From NCBI GenBank assembly GCA_977006965.1, contig OZ345380.1, positions 1,364,001 through 1,428,000 of the forward strand: 64,000 nucleotides of DNA. The letters are read 5' to 3'. The position numbers and the translations under genes are program-made. Origin of the DNA: Phymatolithon calcareum (Eukaryota > Rhodophyta > Florideophyceae > Hapalidiales). Under the pieces are notes generated by a model. It was given only the letters and a program-made list of their open reading frames with translations, searched no databases and was not told the DNA's origin. Positions 37,475-48,900 of the stretch are shown piece by piece (the stretch's first letter is position 1; every line of letters starts with the position of its first letter).

Positions 37475-39292
37475 ATGCAACTCCTTCGCGAACAGCCTCG
37501 AGATATCCATTCACGTCAATCAGGCCGAACGAGACGAAATGTGGTGTTTTGCGTCTACCTCTGTCCCAAGGGCGATCAATGCACTGAAGGAAGCGAATTT
37601 TGTTTCGAGAAGGGTACTGGTTTTTCGAATCCGTACAATCACCTGAAGCGTTGCATCGGTGGTGGCCGTGAGGATCATCTTCTGGAAGTGTACCATGCTA
37701 CGAGAGATCGTAATCTGCGCTCCGGAACTTCATTCAGTTTCAAGACACCTATTGTCATGAAGCTCACCGAACGTGAGAAGGTGATGGATAGCTATCTGCG
37801 ATTCATCATATTCAAGTCATTGCCGATCAGTTTCGTCACCGACGAAGAATTTCGTGCATTCTCGAAGCACGACCAAGTCTTTTGCACGAATACGTTTAAG
37901 AAGGTACTGTTTGCAATAGTGGAACTCGTTGAACGGCGTATCTCTGGAGAACTGAAAGAAACTAGGGGTGCGCTTATGCATGATGCATGGACTCATAATG
38001 GGATTCATTATGTGGGGCTGTTTGCTTCCTAATGCCGAAAAGTGAAACTGATTGGCAGTGGAGCAGTTGTCGAAGAAGAAGAACCAGTCGCCCTTTTGAT
38101 CGCTGTAAGCCCTATGGGCCAAGTACGTGATGAAGACGATGAACTCATCTCCCGTGCTTCACCTGAAGTTACTTCGTTTTCAGCTGAAGCATATGTTCGT
38201 TTCTTCGAAGACATCATGCACGATGTGTACAAGATTGATGTTCATGAATGGACGATCTGTCAGATTGCAGACAACTGCAGTGTCAACAAGCTGATCGCAC
38301 GACTGATGGAGATTCCTAATGTTGGTTGTGCGAGTCACAAGATGCACCTAGAGGTACGTCGTATGATTGACAAAAACGAGGAGCTATCGTCCACCATCGA
38401 CTCGGTGCATAAAGTGATGAAATCCTGCCGTATGAAGCTCAAGAACCGAGCCGTACTCCGTAATTTGTGCGATCTCAGTCCCGTGATGAACAACTCAACG
38501 AGATGGTCGACTACATTTCATATGCTCGAAAGGTTCACCAAAATCCGAAGCTCTTTGATCGCAAGAGCTGATTCAGAAGATGCCGAACTCGTAATCGACC
38601 GTCGATTTGCTTTCAAGAATCAGGTTACCAAGTTTGCCAAACAGCTTGGTGAAATCAACGTTGTCACTTTGGAGCTGCAGAGAAAAGGAATTACTTTATC
38701 AGATGCTCGGCTAGCTCTCGATGAGTTACTCGACGGGGTACGAATGCTCAAATCTAATCCAGAATCTCCACTTTACCAGTGCCAGCTGGATAGATACTAC
38801 ATTGCCCCTGATTCTCGAATTACTCAAGATTCGACATTTGAATCAGGTGTGATGAAAATTCAACGTGGGGAGGCCAACACCATGTCTGACGACGAAAAAC
38901 AAGCATGCAAAGGGCTGCTACAGCGACAGACAGAAAACGAGCCTGAAAATGATATGCTTGAACCGGAGGAACCGATAAATATGGCTCAACGCCTCAAGAA
39001 AAGGAAGATGAATGTCAGATTACCCGGTGCACGGAGTTACATGAACACCGATTTCATATTAGGGTCGGTTGCCGAGGTGGAGCGTCTTTGGTCCATGGCT
39101 AAGTATATTTTGCTTGATCACAGGAAACGTACGTCTCCTATTGTGTTCGAGGCGATGCTTTTCCTCAGAGTCAACCGCTCTTACTGGGATGATCAAACTG
39201 TAAAGGAAGCTATGTCAAGCGTTTTCAACCAGCGTGTTGAACAGGCTATCGCAGAAGACGAAAGTTTCGTACACCTAGGAGAAGAGGCATGA
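37475..39292 (+). pseudogene. hAT transposase with BED finger and a single in-frame stop
   Basis: The first in-frame ATG is 37475 (open back to 37349 from a GTG). A BED-type zinc finger is visible (CVYLCPKGDQC... with NPYNHLKRC), then the RNase-H-like domain with LMHDAWTHNGIHYVGLFAS (first catalytic Asp) and WTICQIADNCSVNKL (second Asp), a NSTRWSTTFHML segment, and the C-terminal hAT dimerisation region VAEVERLWSMAKYILLDHR. A TAA at 38030-38032 lies between two parts of the same frame, directly after the first catalytic block; otherwise the frame is open to TGA 39290-39292. Family members cut and paste DNA with 8-bp duplications. Probably inactive unless the stop is read through or is an error. 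Confidence -1.
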
Positions 39293-39427
39293 ATAAACAA
39301 TTAACTTGACTATTGCGGGAAGTATTCAAATTGCAATCCGAATTGCTGACTAAACGTAGTGAGCAATTGAATTTTTTAATTGCGCGACAAACAGCAATGT
39401 CTAGCAATGGAATTGACACTACCCCTG

Positions 39428-40683
39428 CTTACAGGGCCCTTGAGGCCAAACATCGCACCGCGAACTTGATGTCATCACGCCCGACCGCGAGCCGAATACG
39501 TGCGCTTATTGGGTGCCAAGGTACAAGCGGAAGTTCTAAGCCCGTTTTAGGGACGATTTTGCTCTCAGTTGTGGAAACGTTGCGCTCTAGACGGATACTT
39601 TTTATCCGAGAATTGTGGTGTTGGACAGCATTCGAAGTACGATTTCGTGGTGACCATGTTTCCCTAAGGTACCAGCGCAAACTTGCTGCTTGGACGTCCG
39701 CTAAGCTGAGAAGAAAGGGACGAAAAGATACTACAGTGACAGAGCCTATTAAGTTTTTCGAAATACTCGTCCTCATGGCAAGAGTTGAGTTTGGCGCTGA
39801 GAGCGCTTTCTGGAAGTCTACCAGGCCGAAGAATTATTTCCCCGGCCCTTCTTCTTCCAAAACAGGGATGCCGGTGGCCGAATACCTCCGGTTGATTTCA
39901 TTTAGAGTGCAATCAAGTGAATTAGGCGACATGTACTCTGCGCAGTACCGCTGGTCCCCTCGGTCAAGATTATGTCGATCCCACGAATGATCACAGAAAG
40001 CACACTGTGTCAAAGATATTTTGAAGGCGAGATGGCCCACGGAATGGCAGTTCTGTGCTCTCTTGTGATCGTGTATGCCGGTATAAGGCGCACTGCATGT
40101 GTGCATTCATACTTGGTGAGTGCTGACTCTGCAGAGATTCAACAAGTGCGCCTATAGTTCATAGGGGCCATCTAACTCTTCTGGCGATTTTCTAGGTTGT
40201 TAGCTGGCTGTAATTCTCTGGTGACCATGCAGAGTGTCAACAGCACGTGACACAGTGAAGGTTTTGTGAAGTGCCGGGAGAGCAAGTCATCGACAGCATT
40301 TGACACGCACATTACTTGTCGACGTTCAGTCGCGCCAGAGCGTACATTTGCATTCGAGAGCAGTGTTGGACGCCATGTTATCCCTAAGAAAAGTAAAACG
40401 ATGACTGCAGAGGTCGTGATGACTACTTTTGTTGTGCCAAACAACTGCAGAGTTTGAAAATGCAAGACCTCGACCATTGTGTTCTCACAATGTAATACGC
40501 TTGATAATGCCACAATATACATTTGCGACATTTCTACTGTTTGGAACTGCTTCACTAGCATGCTGAAGACATCTATGAGCTTGGCGCTGTTGATGCGCTT
40601 GATAGCGAGTAACTTTCATGAGCAAAAAATTAAATGAATCTCTTCCCTCAATTGAGGGAAAATTTCCGTAAAATAGACACTAG
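39428..40683 (+). mobile_element. PiggyBac-like element, copy 2, left part lost
   Basis: The same family as copy 1 but plus-strand. Decayed transposase pieces: KLAAWTSAKL, then TVTEPIKFFEILVLMARVEF and a YF.GP segment retaining slightly more of the pre-catalytic region than copy 1; later (40.3-40.6 kb) the C-terminal Cys-rich tail with NNCRV. Several frame breaks. The right end keeps CCTCAATTGAGG (40646-40657) and TAGACA followed by CTAG (40680-40683). The left side is cut directly at the hAT terminus. Confidence -1.
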
Positions 40684-40769
40684 GTGCAAGAGAAATAATA
40701 CTCAAAGAAACACTGAATGCATAGTTCATGTAGAGGACTACGAGAAGCGGCCCTGTTACTCGCAGCTTA

Positions 40770-41039
40770 CAGGGGAGACACCAATTTGATTGCAATCGCA
40801 ATTATGAATTGATTGCAGTGGCATAGTTAATTGCAATCATGATTGCAACTACTGTACAGCAGATTTTTCACGACTCCAGCTGGACATGTTTTAATAGAGT
40901 TTTGTTTTGAGTAATTATTGTCTAATTGTGGACTTGCATAAATTACAATGATAATTGCGAAGTAGATGTTTCTAGCAATTAAATTTTTTAATTGCAAGTT
41001 TCTACGCAATTACCAGCAAACTAATTGGTGCATCCAACG
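40770..41039. mobile_element. hAT-like MITE, 270 bp
   Basis: The left end CAGGGGAGACACCAATT and the complement of the right end CGTTGGATGCACCAATT share the inner CACCAATT. Flanking 8-mers GCAGCTTA (40762-40769) and GCAGCTTG (41040-41047) match at 7 of 8. The interior has many AATTGC motifs like the large hAT element, suggesting a derivative. Degenerate, so moderate confidence. Confidence -1.
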
Positions 41040-41047
41040 GCAGCTTG

Positions 41048-41897
41048 AGGTCTTGGTGAAGAAAATCCAACCTAGTAAGTACGATAACTTTTCGAACAAG
41101 GGTCTGCTGTGCTCACGGGAAAGAGCGGCCTCCAAATTTTTCCCTTCTCCCTTCACTTCCTAGGAGAGAGCAGTATATTCGGGCTGCATTCTGAGTGAAA
41201 TAGGAAGAGGGTTTTTACTGGTTGTGACTATATTGCAATTTATTTCAATAAATTACAGTACTAATGCCCTTACAATATCCAATATTTTTGCAACGTGTCA
41301 CTTTCCAATCAATTGCTCCCTACCACTGCGTCGGATGGACGATACCGAACGCATCGCATCTCTCCGTTGTCCAGCTCATCTTTAGGCCTCTAGTGGCTCT
41401 TAGATAAGGGCAACGAGACACCATACTACGGCCTAGTGGTACATACATACATAGGCTCCTGGAGAACGGAGCACGGCGGCCATCAAGTCAATGCTGAACG
41501 ATGCATCGATTCTGTATTTTATCCCAATTTTTCAGTGCTTGCAGAGGAAATCTGTGACGAAAAAAAAGTAGCTTGGCGTCTAACCCGGCTTTGGCAATCA
41601 CGAACAACTTCGAGCGATGGAGAGTTTTACGATGAACAACCCCCTTTTCTCGTTTTTAGGACCTTTAGATTTGAAATGAAAAAATTAGTAGAGGTCGTTT
41701 CTACAACACGTAGGCTCTTTCGAAAACTTTTTACGCGATGACGTACTCCCTCCACATCTATTCTTGTCCATTCGATCAATGACTGCCTAGGTTTGCACAA
41801 ATTACAATCCAATAGGCATTCTCTGCTGACGTGGAGTACATCTTCGTTCTGCACTACTGTATCACACTACTGTATCACCAAGCCGGATTTTATGAAC
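41048..41897. other. Spacer, no gene seen
   Basis: AT-rich sequence with no supported reading frame. 3' flank of the following minus-strand gene. Confidence -1.
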
Positions 41898-43646
41898 TTA
41901 CTTCGTGTCCTCATTGCCCGTTTTCGGGGATCCGGTTTTTAGAATGCTAAATTTATCACTTGGCGGCGTCAGGGGAAACAGGATATGAGGCGCTCCTGGC
42001 GCTGGAGAACCTTCGACTTGCTGCTGGTTCCAGTTCACGGCGGGATCACGTGACGGCTCATTTGATAAGCGATGCAACAGGGCCCATTCTTTGATTGCTG
42101 AGGTGTCTGAAAAACCTATCTCAGATGGCAAGCTTCTCTTCCATTCATGATGTGCGTTCTGATCAGACACTTCATCATGTGGCAGCGGAAGAGGTTGTGC
42201 GGACTCTTGTGGATCAAAGCGGCACGCTTCACGGGAAATAGCATCATCAGTTAAGGCGCTTGTAGCCGAAAACTGGTTTGAAAGCGGTGGTGCAGACGGT
42301 TCGCGATGTTCTTCAGGTCGCGCTTGCCAGCCACTTGACTGATATAGATCCCCTGAGTAAGGCTTCTTGTTCGACAAGGGAACGTGCTGCTGCGGGGTAG
42401 ATTGTAACGGGACACTCAGGTTGGATGGATACGGATCAAAATGCGATTGAGGAGTCGCCCCTGGTGGAAAATACGGCACGGGAGTGTTTTGTCCCGGTGG
42501 CAAGGGAGGTTTCTGCATGAAAGAGTTCTGCCCCTGGCTCAAGGGACTATTTCCATGTGCGATTGCGTTGTTGACAGTCTGTGCCACATGCATCCGATCA
42601 AATCTGCGATCCAGGTCTGGAACCTGCGCCGAAACTGGAGAGGAGGGATCTGCTTCTGGAGGATGCTTTGAGCCTGGCAAGAGCGGTACACGATAACCCC
42701 AACTTTGACCCTGACCGGCAACTATCCCAGCAGATTGCACATGTGGATTGGGGTTTCCAAATTGTCCCGTAGCCTCCACCTGCGTTGCACTAGTTGATTT
42801 GCGCCTGAGCATACCACTGAAGGAAGGTTTGGCATCCGTTTTCCCAACCGGTGGGCGCTGCGTTGACCGCGGTCCAGCTGCCAAAGCCTGAGTGGCACCG
42901 GAAATGCTTTGAATATCGCGCACATCTGCATCTGAAAGGAGAACGTTGCGCTCGCCAAACTGTGCATCGTTGAGCAAAGTTTCCACCTCGCGAAAGTCTG
43001 CCAACTTGGCGGTCTTGGAGATCGTCGTAAACACGGCTTTGAACACACGATCTGCGACAGAAATGCGCTCGCGAAATACAGCTAAGAACTCAGATTGAAA
43101 TTTCTCAGTCATGTCCTGGAGTTCCGCATGTGAATTTGCGCTTTTGAGTTCGTTTCGCGCAAGCCGCTCTGCAACCTTGTCAACACTGGGAGTCGAGGCA
43201 GCAGCCATCTTTCCCATCTTGATACGGTAGTAGATGTCATCGGTAACCGCGCGGACCCACGTCGCACGCAGGGCCTCGAGAGCTTCCAAACGAATGGCAA
43301 GGTCTGCGACTTCGGCCTCTACCGGGCGTAGGGCTTCTGCGGCAGCCGTAGCACTTGCCTCCAGCTCTGCAGATAGAACGGCGGCTTTCTCAAAGACGGC
43401 AGTGGCTGGGATGTCGGACGCGGCGTAAAGACGTTTACCGAAAGACGCTACATAAGTTACGAGCTTGGATAATTCAGTGCATTTTTGGACACAGTTGGAT
43501 ACAATCCAGGACAAGACATGCACTTCACTACGTAGGCGCGAAAAAGCGACTTCAACTAAAGCAATGCCTTGGTTGCGAGCGGCGGCGTTGCGTTCAGGGC
43601 CGACTGACATAGCCCTCTTTATGCCATGTAGCCAGCGTCCGCTCAT
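41898..43646 (-). CDS. BAR-domain-like protein with long Pro/Gln/Ser-rich tail
   Basis: Read from ATG 43646 (an upstream TTG at 43688 is unlikely to be used); 582 residues. Residues ~15-225 are predicted all-helical with heptad-like Leu/Ala spacing. The second half (YYRIKMGKM, then KVAERLARNELKSANSHAELQDMTEKFQSE, then DFREVETLLNDA) resembles the BAR domain of amphiphysin-type membrane-curving proteins, which usually has a Y..KL segment, a basic loop and a final long helix. The C-terminal ~350 residues are low complexity with PPLPPGQ and QNS motifs, typical of adaptor tails. Expected role: endocytosis or vesicle shaping (inference). A spectrin-like or other coiled coil is the alternative. Confidence -1.
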   Translation of the reverse strand: MSGRWLHGIKRAMSVGPERNAAARNQGIALVEVAFSRLRSEVHVLSWIVSNCVQKCTELSKLVTYVASFGKRLYAASDIPATAVFEKAAVLSAELEASATAAAEALRPVEAEVADLAIRLEALEALRATWVRAVTDDIYYRIKMGKMAAASTPSVDKVAERLARNELKSANSHAELQDMTEKFQSEFLAVFRERISVADRVFKAVFTTISKTAKLADFREVETLLNDAQFGERNVLLSDADVRDIQSISGATQALAAGPRSTQRPPVGKTDAKPSFSGMLRRKSTSATQVEATGQFGNPNPHVQSAGIVAGQGQSWGYRVPLLPGSKHPPEADPSSPVSAQVPDLDRRFDRMHVAQTVNNAIAHGNSPLSQGQNSFMQKPPLPPGQNTPVPYFPPGATPQSHFDPYPSNLSVPLQSTPQQHVPLSNKKPYSGDLYQSSGWQARPEEHREPSAPPLSNQFSATSALTDDAISREACRFDPQESAQPLPLPHDEVSDQNAHHEWKRSLPSEIGFSDTSAIKEWALLHRLSNEPSRDPAVNWNQQQVEGSPAPGAPHILFPLTPPSDKFSILKTGSPKTGNEDTK

Positions 43647-43933
43647 TGCTGTGGTGAAAAGACACTCAGGAGAACTGGACTGAGACAAAGAATGAAGGAA
43701 GCGCCAACCGAGCCGGATTTTAGAGGCAATGTTTGTTTTTCCAGGCGCTCTGAAATCTCAGGTGGACAGCGTCAACTTTCTTTGCGTGAGACGAATGCCT
43801 TGTTGTTCCACAAAGCAATCTCCAACCTGCAAAAACAAAAACAAAATTAAAACCCTTTTGTGATCCACGTCCCACACGTGCGACGTCATACATCTACACG
43901 TGACCTTTCAATTCTGTAACTAGAATTATGGAG

Positions 43934-44525
43934 TGTAGCGCCAGGCTCACAAGAACCCGACGCTACAGTGGACAGAGAAGACCGGGGGAGAGAAAAAGTG
44001 CGAGAGAGACAAAATGAGTGAACGACTGAAATAAGGAAAGAAAGAGAGAAAGAGAAACCGAAAAAGAAGAAAACAAAGGCGTGATAGAAACCGGTTGGTT
44101 TCGCGGCCTCAAGATGACCAATGAAATGGATGGTGAGGCAAGCGAAAAGAAGGAAGGGATGGGTCCGGCGCCAGATTCCCGCCGTGACGGTTTGCACGGC
44201 GACAAAGAAGCGGTCAGAAAGGGGTGGAAAGTCTCCGACTCCGACTGCTCGAAGGGATGTGCAGGAAAACATGAGCGTGCGCAAACCGAGCTATCGAGCT
44301 GGAATAAGAAAACCTCCACCTTCTTTTACTAAGCGGGAGGGACAAACTATCTTATGGACTACTAGCAAAGCGAAAAACACAAGTTCTACAAGCGCATGGG
44401 ACACGTTGCCCGTGTGACTCAGCGGATCATCTAGAGATGGCACTTAGAGTCTAGTGCGTCTTCTTCGGCGTTCCATGTGGATCGCGATCAAAGTTGGCGT
44501 ACAGTCGTGAAGAAGAAGAAATTTT
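43934..44525 (-). mobile_element. LTR-like fragment related to the solo LTR at 13998-15065
   Basis: It begins TGTAGCGCCAGGCTCACAAG, nearly the same as the solo LTR start, and shares a purine-rich GAGAGA tract, a GTCTCCGACTCCG block, ACCTCCACCTTCTTTTACT and GGCGTACAGTCG near the far end. The internal tandem units of the solo LTR are missing. No clear terminal CA or target duplication on the right. Confidence -1.
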
Positions 44526-45294
44526 TATTATAGTGCTACCAACGCTTCTGCTGACGCTTGGGGCAACACTTCTGGCGAGCAACGAGGACTCAATCGGAAC
44601 CCAAAAGCTCCATTTCGCTGAAAGTGGCATAGTCAGCAAAACTCCAAAACCACACGTATGTCCTTGCTGTGACTACCATGTTGTCAGGATGTGGTCACAA
44701 GGCAAGCGAGCGCAACATGGAGCACATTAATGTGCTTTTTATTGTTTGTTCCTAACTGGGATACTTGCAGTTGCTTATTCCGACAATGATGAGCCGGATT
44801 AATATGCACATCATAAATGAAGCTGGACACCAACGACTACTGCTCTTTGTACCAAATAAAGTGCTTTTTACGGCCTGATATAGACTTAGACTACAAAAAG
44901 TTCGGGTATTTAAGCCCATGCGTCTCAACGAAGTCCAAAAAACAAAGAGAACTGTGGAAGCTTCATTCCATAGCGCTTTAAGTATGAGCATCGGGGTCTC
45001 AATCCGACTGGAAGGGTAGAGATCTGACACCTCTGGCATTCCAGGAGTTACATCTATCTCTGAGAGGATAATGACTCCCGTAGGTCCTGTTCTTCATGAA
45101 GAGGATTCTGAGACTCTGTTTGCCTCTCTATTGGCAATATATTGTTTTTGCTCAGATTATTGAGCTTGTGTACTCGTGGAAATAGCACAAGTTTCTTCCG
45201 TTCTTTATTTTGGTCGATTTCGTGGTAGGAAACGAAGTAGTCGAACTTTTACTCCATTGCGTAGCACCTATGGCCAGAACCTGCACTATGTTTG
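44526..45294. other. Spacer before the first Copia element
   Basis: No supported gene. Confidence -1.
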
Positions 45295-45299
45295 ACCAC

Positions 45300-45810
45300 T
45301 GTAATCTGGCGGCTCCACACTGAAGCCTTCCCGGCCAAAGAAATTGCTGAGTAGACTGCCTTATTGAACGGCACCGTCCCGCTCTTAATAAAGCCTCTGC
45401 AGTTTCCAGATATGCGAAGTCCCAAGCTTCCCCTTCGGAGAAGAAACCTCAGAATCCTCCCAAAACCGCGACCTCGGTAGCGATAGAAATGTATCAAGTT
45501 TACTTATCCCCACCAACTCCTCCCCCCAGGCCCCCTGACCGTTTGCTGCAAACTTGTATCTTATATAGTCTACAGATGTGCTTCTCACCTATCTCCTGTG
45601 TTAAGCACCCGCAGCGCCACCAACCAATGACATCATGGTCGTAGCTCGAATACTGTACAAGCACCATAGACGTCCGTGCCACGAGGCGTTGCCTCCGCAT
45701 GATACTTATTGACAACCTGTCGGAATGCAGCACATGGGTTCTTGTCACTGCTACGCCTCTTGCGGCGCGCTGCACGGCTCGCACAATCAAATCATAAACA
45801 CACTTCAACA
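45300..45810 (-). repeat. 3' LTR of Copia element 1
   Basis: 511 bp. On the minus strand it reads TGTTGAAGTG...GATTACA with a TATA motif (TATATAA, 45561-45567). Confidence -1.
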
Positions 45811-45820
45811 TTCCCCCCTT
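45811..45820 (-). promoter_or_regulatory. Polypurine tract of Copia element 1
   Basis: AAGGGGGGAA on the minus strand directly abuts the 3' LTR, the expected position for plus-strand priming. Confidence -1.
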
Positions 45821-45939
45821 CATGTCGAACCCCTCGACCTTGACGGACTTAGATGGTAATTCGGCATGAAAGCAAAGCAAACGAAGAAACCCCTTATGAG
45901 ACAAACAATACAAAGCGAACAAACGAATCAATGATCTTG

Positions 45940-48900
45940 TCAACCTTCCTCTTCGAGCGCAGGTCCGTAGTCCCGCAGGTCATCTACGTTGACAGGCAAA
46001 CGTCCTTCAACCATAAGGCGCTCGAGGAGCACTGCCGTCTCCCCGGCGTGCGGTTTTGTTAGTGCATCGGCGGGATTACGCGTACCCGCAATCCAAACAA
46101 TAGCGCTAATATTCCCTGCTTCGTATTCGACACGAAGCTTGTCTACGTCCGGCAGCATCGCTTGATCTCGTGGAGTGCTTTGTGTAGCAAGGCTTCGGTG
46201 TAGCCCTCGACTATCAACAACCAGCGTTAACGGTACCCTCTCCCCAGAAATGTCCTGTAGCGCACTGCGAACGTACGACGCGAGACCGAATGCGGAAACG
46301 GCCGCAATGGTCTCAGCGCAACCCGTAGAAATTGCAACCCGTCTCTGTTTACGCGACTGCCAGGTGATGAGATGAAAGATAGACCCAACTTGGGTCCCAA
46401 AGATTACTCCAACTAATGCGCCCTCCTGCGCAACGGCCCGATTTTGGCCAGTGTGTGGGAACCCAGCGTCCGCAAACGCAACCACGCGAATTTCCTTGTA
46501 CTCAGCCTTGGACGGTTGCAAGTAAATTAACGTAGAATCCTTTTTCAGCAGGTCCCGCGTGATGCTGTTGGCCAGTTTGAGGTCACTGACCTCCATTCCC
46601 GGCAGCAGTTGCTGCGTATAGCTCGCAGCAAAGGACGCGAACGGTGATACCGTAATTCCAGCGTATCCCCATTTGCCTGCGAGCGTCCTTATCTGCCTTG
46701 TTTCTAAGGCTGTCAATTTCGCGCGGATTTGCTTCCGTCGGCCAGGAGTAATAGCGATCGGCGTTATGTCGCTGACATATTTCCGAATATGCACGCTGAT
46801 ACTGTCATGCGTTTGCTGAACAGCAGTGCTGTTCACTGCCAGCTCTTGTGGCGTTGTCGCCCAAGTCCCAATCTCCAATGCCTTACCCACCCGTTGGCGG
46901 GCGAAGTCGACCCACGCGGCATTCCTGCCCGCGATGACCAAGTCATCGACATACTTGGCCAACAATAGTACGACTTCTGAATTTTTCTCGCCAAATGTAC
47001 GCGAGAAAAATTGCGGAACTCCAATTTGTTGCACAAGACCCAGCTGCTTGACCAATACTTCGTCAGAGGCCCTTTGCCATTTTCTCCCGGCGGACACAAT
47101 CCCGTACATAGTTTTGGTTAGTAACCAAACTTGAGATTCTATTCCCAGGCGACGCGGAGGAACGACGTAGACATCACGCATGGCATCACCGGATTGTGTA
47201 TAGGCCCCTCGGATATCAGCCTTGCCCAAAAGTAAACCCTTGCTTGCTGCAATACTATACAGCATACGAAATCCAATGTGCGACACCACAGCGGCATCGC
47301 TGCGAAGCGCTTCTCGCTCAATGTCGCGATTACCGTGAACGCACAACCGAGCTTTGAGAGTGTATTTTCGCAGGCGACTTTCTTCGACCATTTTAACCTT
47401 GTAGACAAAATGGGAGGAAATTAAGTTGCTCCCATTCGGAACCTGCCCCGAGTGAACGACTTCAATGCTCGGAAACCAGTTCGTGTCTAGCTCAGCTTTC
47501 TCGGCGCGCCGGTAAATCCAACCTGGTATCCACTCGGCCTCATGCGCCATGAACTGCGAAGTGCCAAAATGGCGCGCAACGTCTTCGAGAATATTTTGGA
47601 GTCTATTCTCCCGATCAACGGGGTTTATGAGTGTAGTGTACCGCGACGGGGCTCGGACCGTTCGTCCCGCGCGCGTACGCGTTACTCCGTTTCTAGGATA
47701 CTGGGTTGATCCTCCAGTCGGCAAGTCGTTGTTTTCTGAGTCTTCAGAATCTCTCAAGACGCTTCCGCTGCCGCCATTCTCGTCGTCGCTTTTTCCTAGA
47801 TTATCGACATCACCATCGTCGATGTTGTCGCCGGTACCATTTTCGGCAACATAATCGTCATTATTTTGATCGACGGGACCACCAGAAGGCGTTGGTTCCG
47901 GAAATCCCTTGGCCGCCTCATGATCATGCGCTGTGTCTCTGGTGCGCTGTTGGTAGTCTGCTACTATCCACGGCAATTTACGTCGTGCTGGTGGAGACGT
48001 CCCTGAATCTGAGGATGCGTCCGAAACATCGGTTTCCTCGTCGATATCTTCATCCGCATCAGTTGGTGCCACGTCATTCTCAGGAAATTCCAGCTCTGCC
48101 CGAACGACCGCTTCCGCGAGTTGGGATGACGGAATGGTGCGAACGTCCTCCGGCGCTATTGTTCGCCTGTTTCTTCCATGTCCGCATACAACAGCGCCAT
48201 CGTCCCGTATATTATTAACAACCGCCTCTTGCCATTGTCCCCTCTTACGGCTTCCGCCAGGGATTAGAATTAGAACAGAATCGCCAATCTTGAGGTCATC
48301 ACGCAACTTCTTCTCCGGTCGTGCACGCAATATTTTTGCAATCAATCTCCGCGCCATCAGCTCCTCGTGAGCCGCGCGAACAGATTGTGGAAAAAGTGCG
48401 CCACCTGTGCCTGTGACGGAAGGTGTGTAACCGCGAGCCATTTCGAACGCTGACGCAACTCGACCGCCATAGAGTATATTGCTAATGAAAGCTGCTTCCT
48501 GCAGTTTGTCCGCAAAGGACAACGATCGCCTCGAATCATCGTTGTCCAGTCGCTCTAGTATGTCCTTAATTACTCGATTTTTCCTTTCGACGATACCGGC
48601 TTTGTTGTGTCGGCGTGCGGGGAGCGGAGAGAACTTGACGTTCTTCGACTTGGCCCACCTAAACATTTGTGCTTTGTCGAATTCCTGGTCGGCCATTATT
48701 TCTCCTGGATCACCATGTCGCAAAAACCACATGTTGTATAGTTTTCGTAGTAGTTTCGGAAGGTCACGCGACTCGATGCGAGCGAGCTCCGAGTAGCCTG
48801 TCGATGTGTCAACCGCATGCACTGCCATGTTACTCGACCAGTAGACAACGTCAATACAGACTCGCTCATTCCAATGCAAGTGTATTTTTGACAAACTGAA

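Larger units (their letters stand above)
36789..39427 (+). mobile_element. hAT transposon, nearly complete (2.64 kb)
   Basis: The left end CAGGGGTCGTGCGCAATCC and, on the opposite strand, the right end CAGGGGTAGTGTCAATTCC form the terminal inverted repeats, both continuing into CATTGCTA; CAGGG is the classic hAT terminus. Subterminal regions at both ends are dense in AATTGC/GCAATT motifs. The interior encodes a BED-finger hAT transposase interrupted by one stop codon. Flanking 8-mers (GCCGTGAC and CTTACAGG) do not match, so there is no target duplication; the right flank is piggyBac sequence and the left is not, suggesting a rearrangement. Confidence -1.

Noticed and set aside
36781-39435. 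8-bp target duplication for the large hAT element
   Set aside because: The flanking octamers GCCGTGAC and CTTACAGG do not match even with small boundary shifts.
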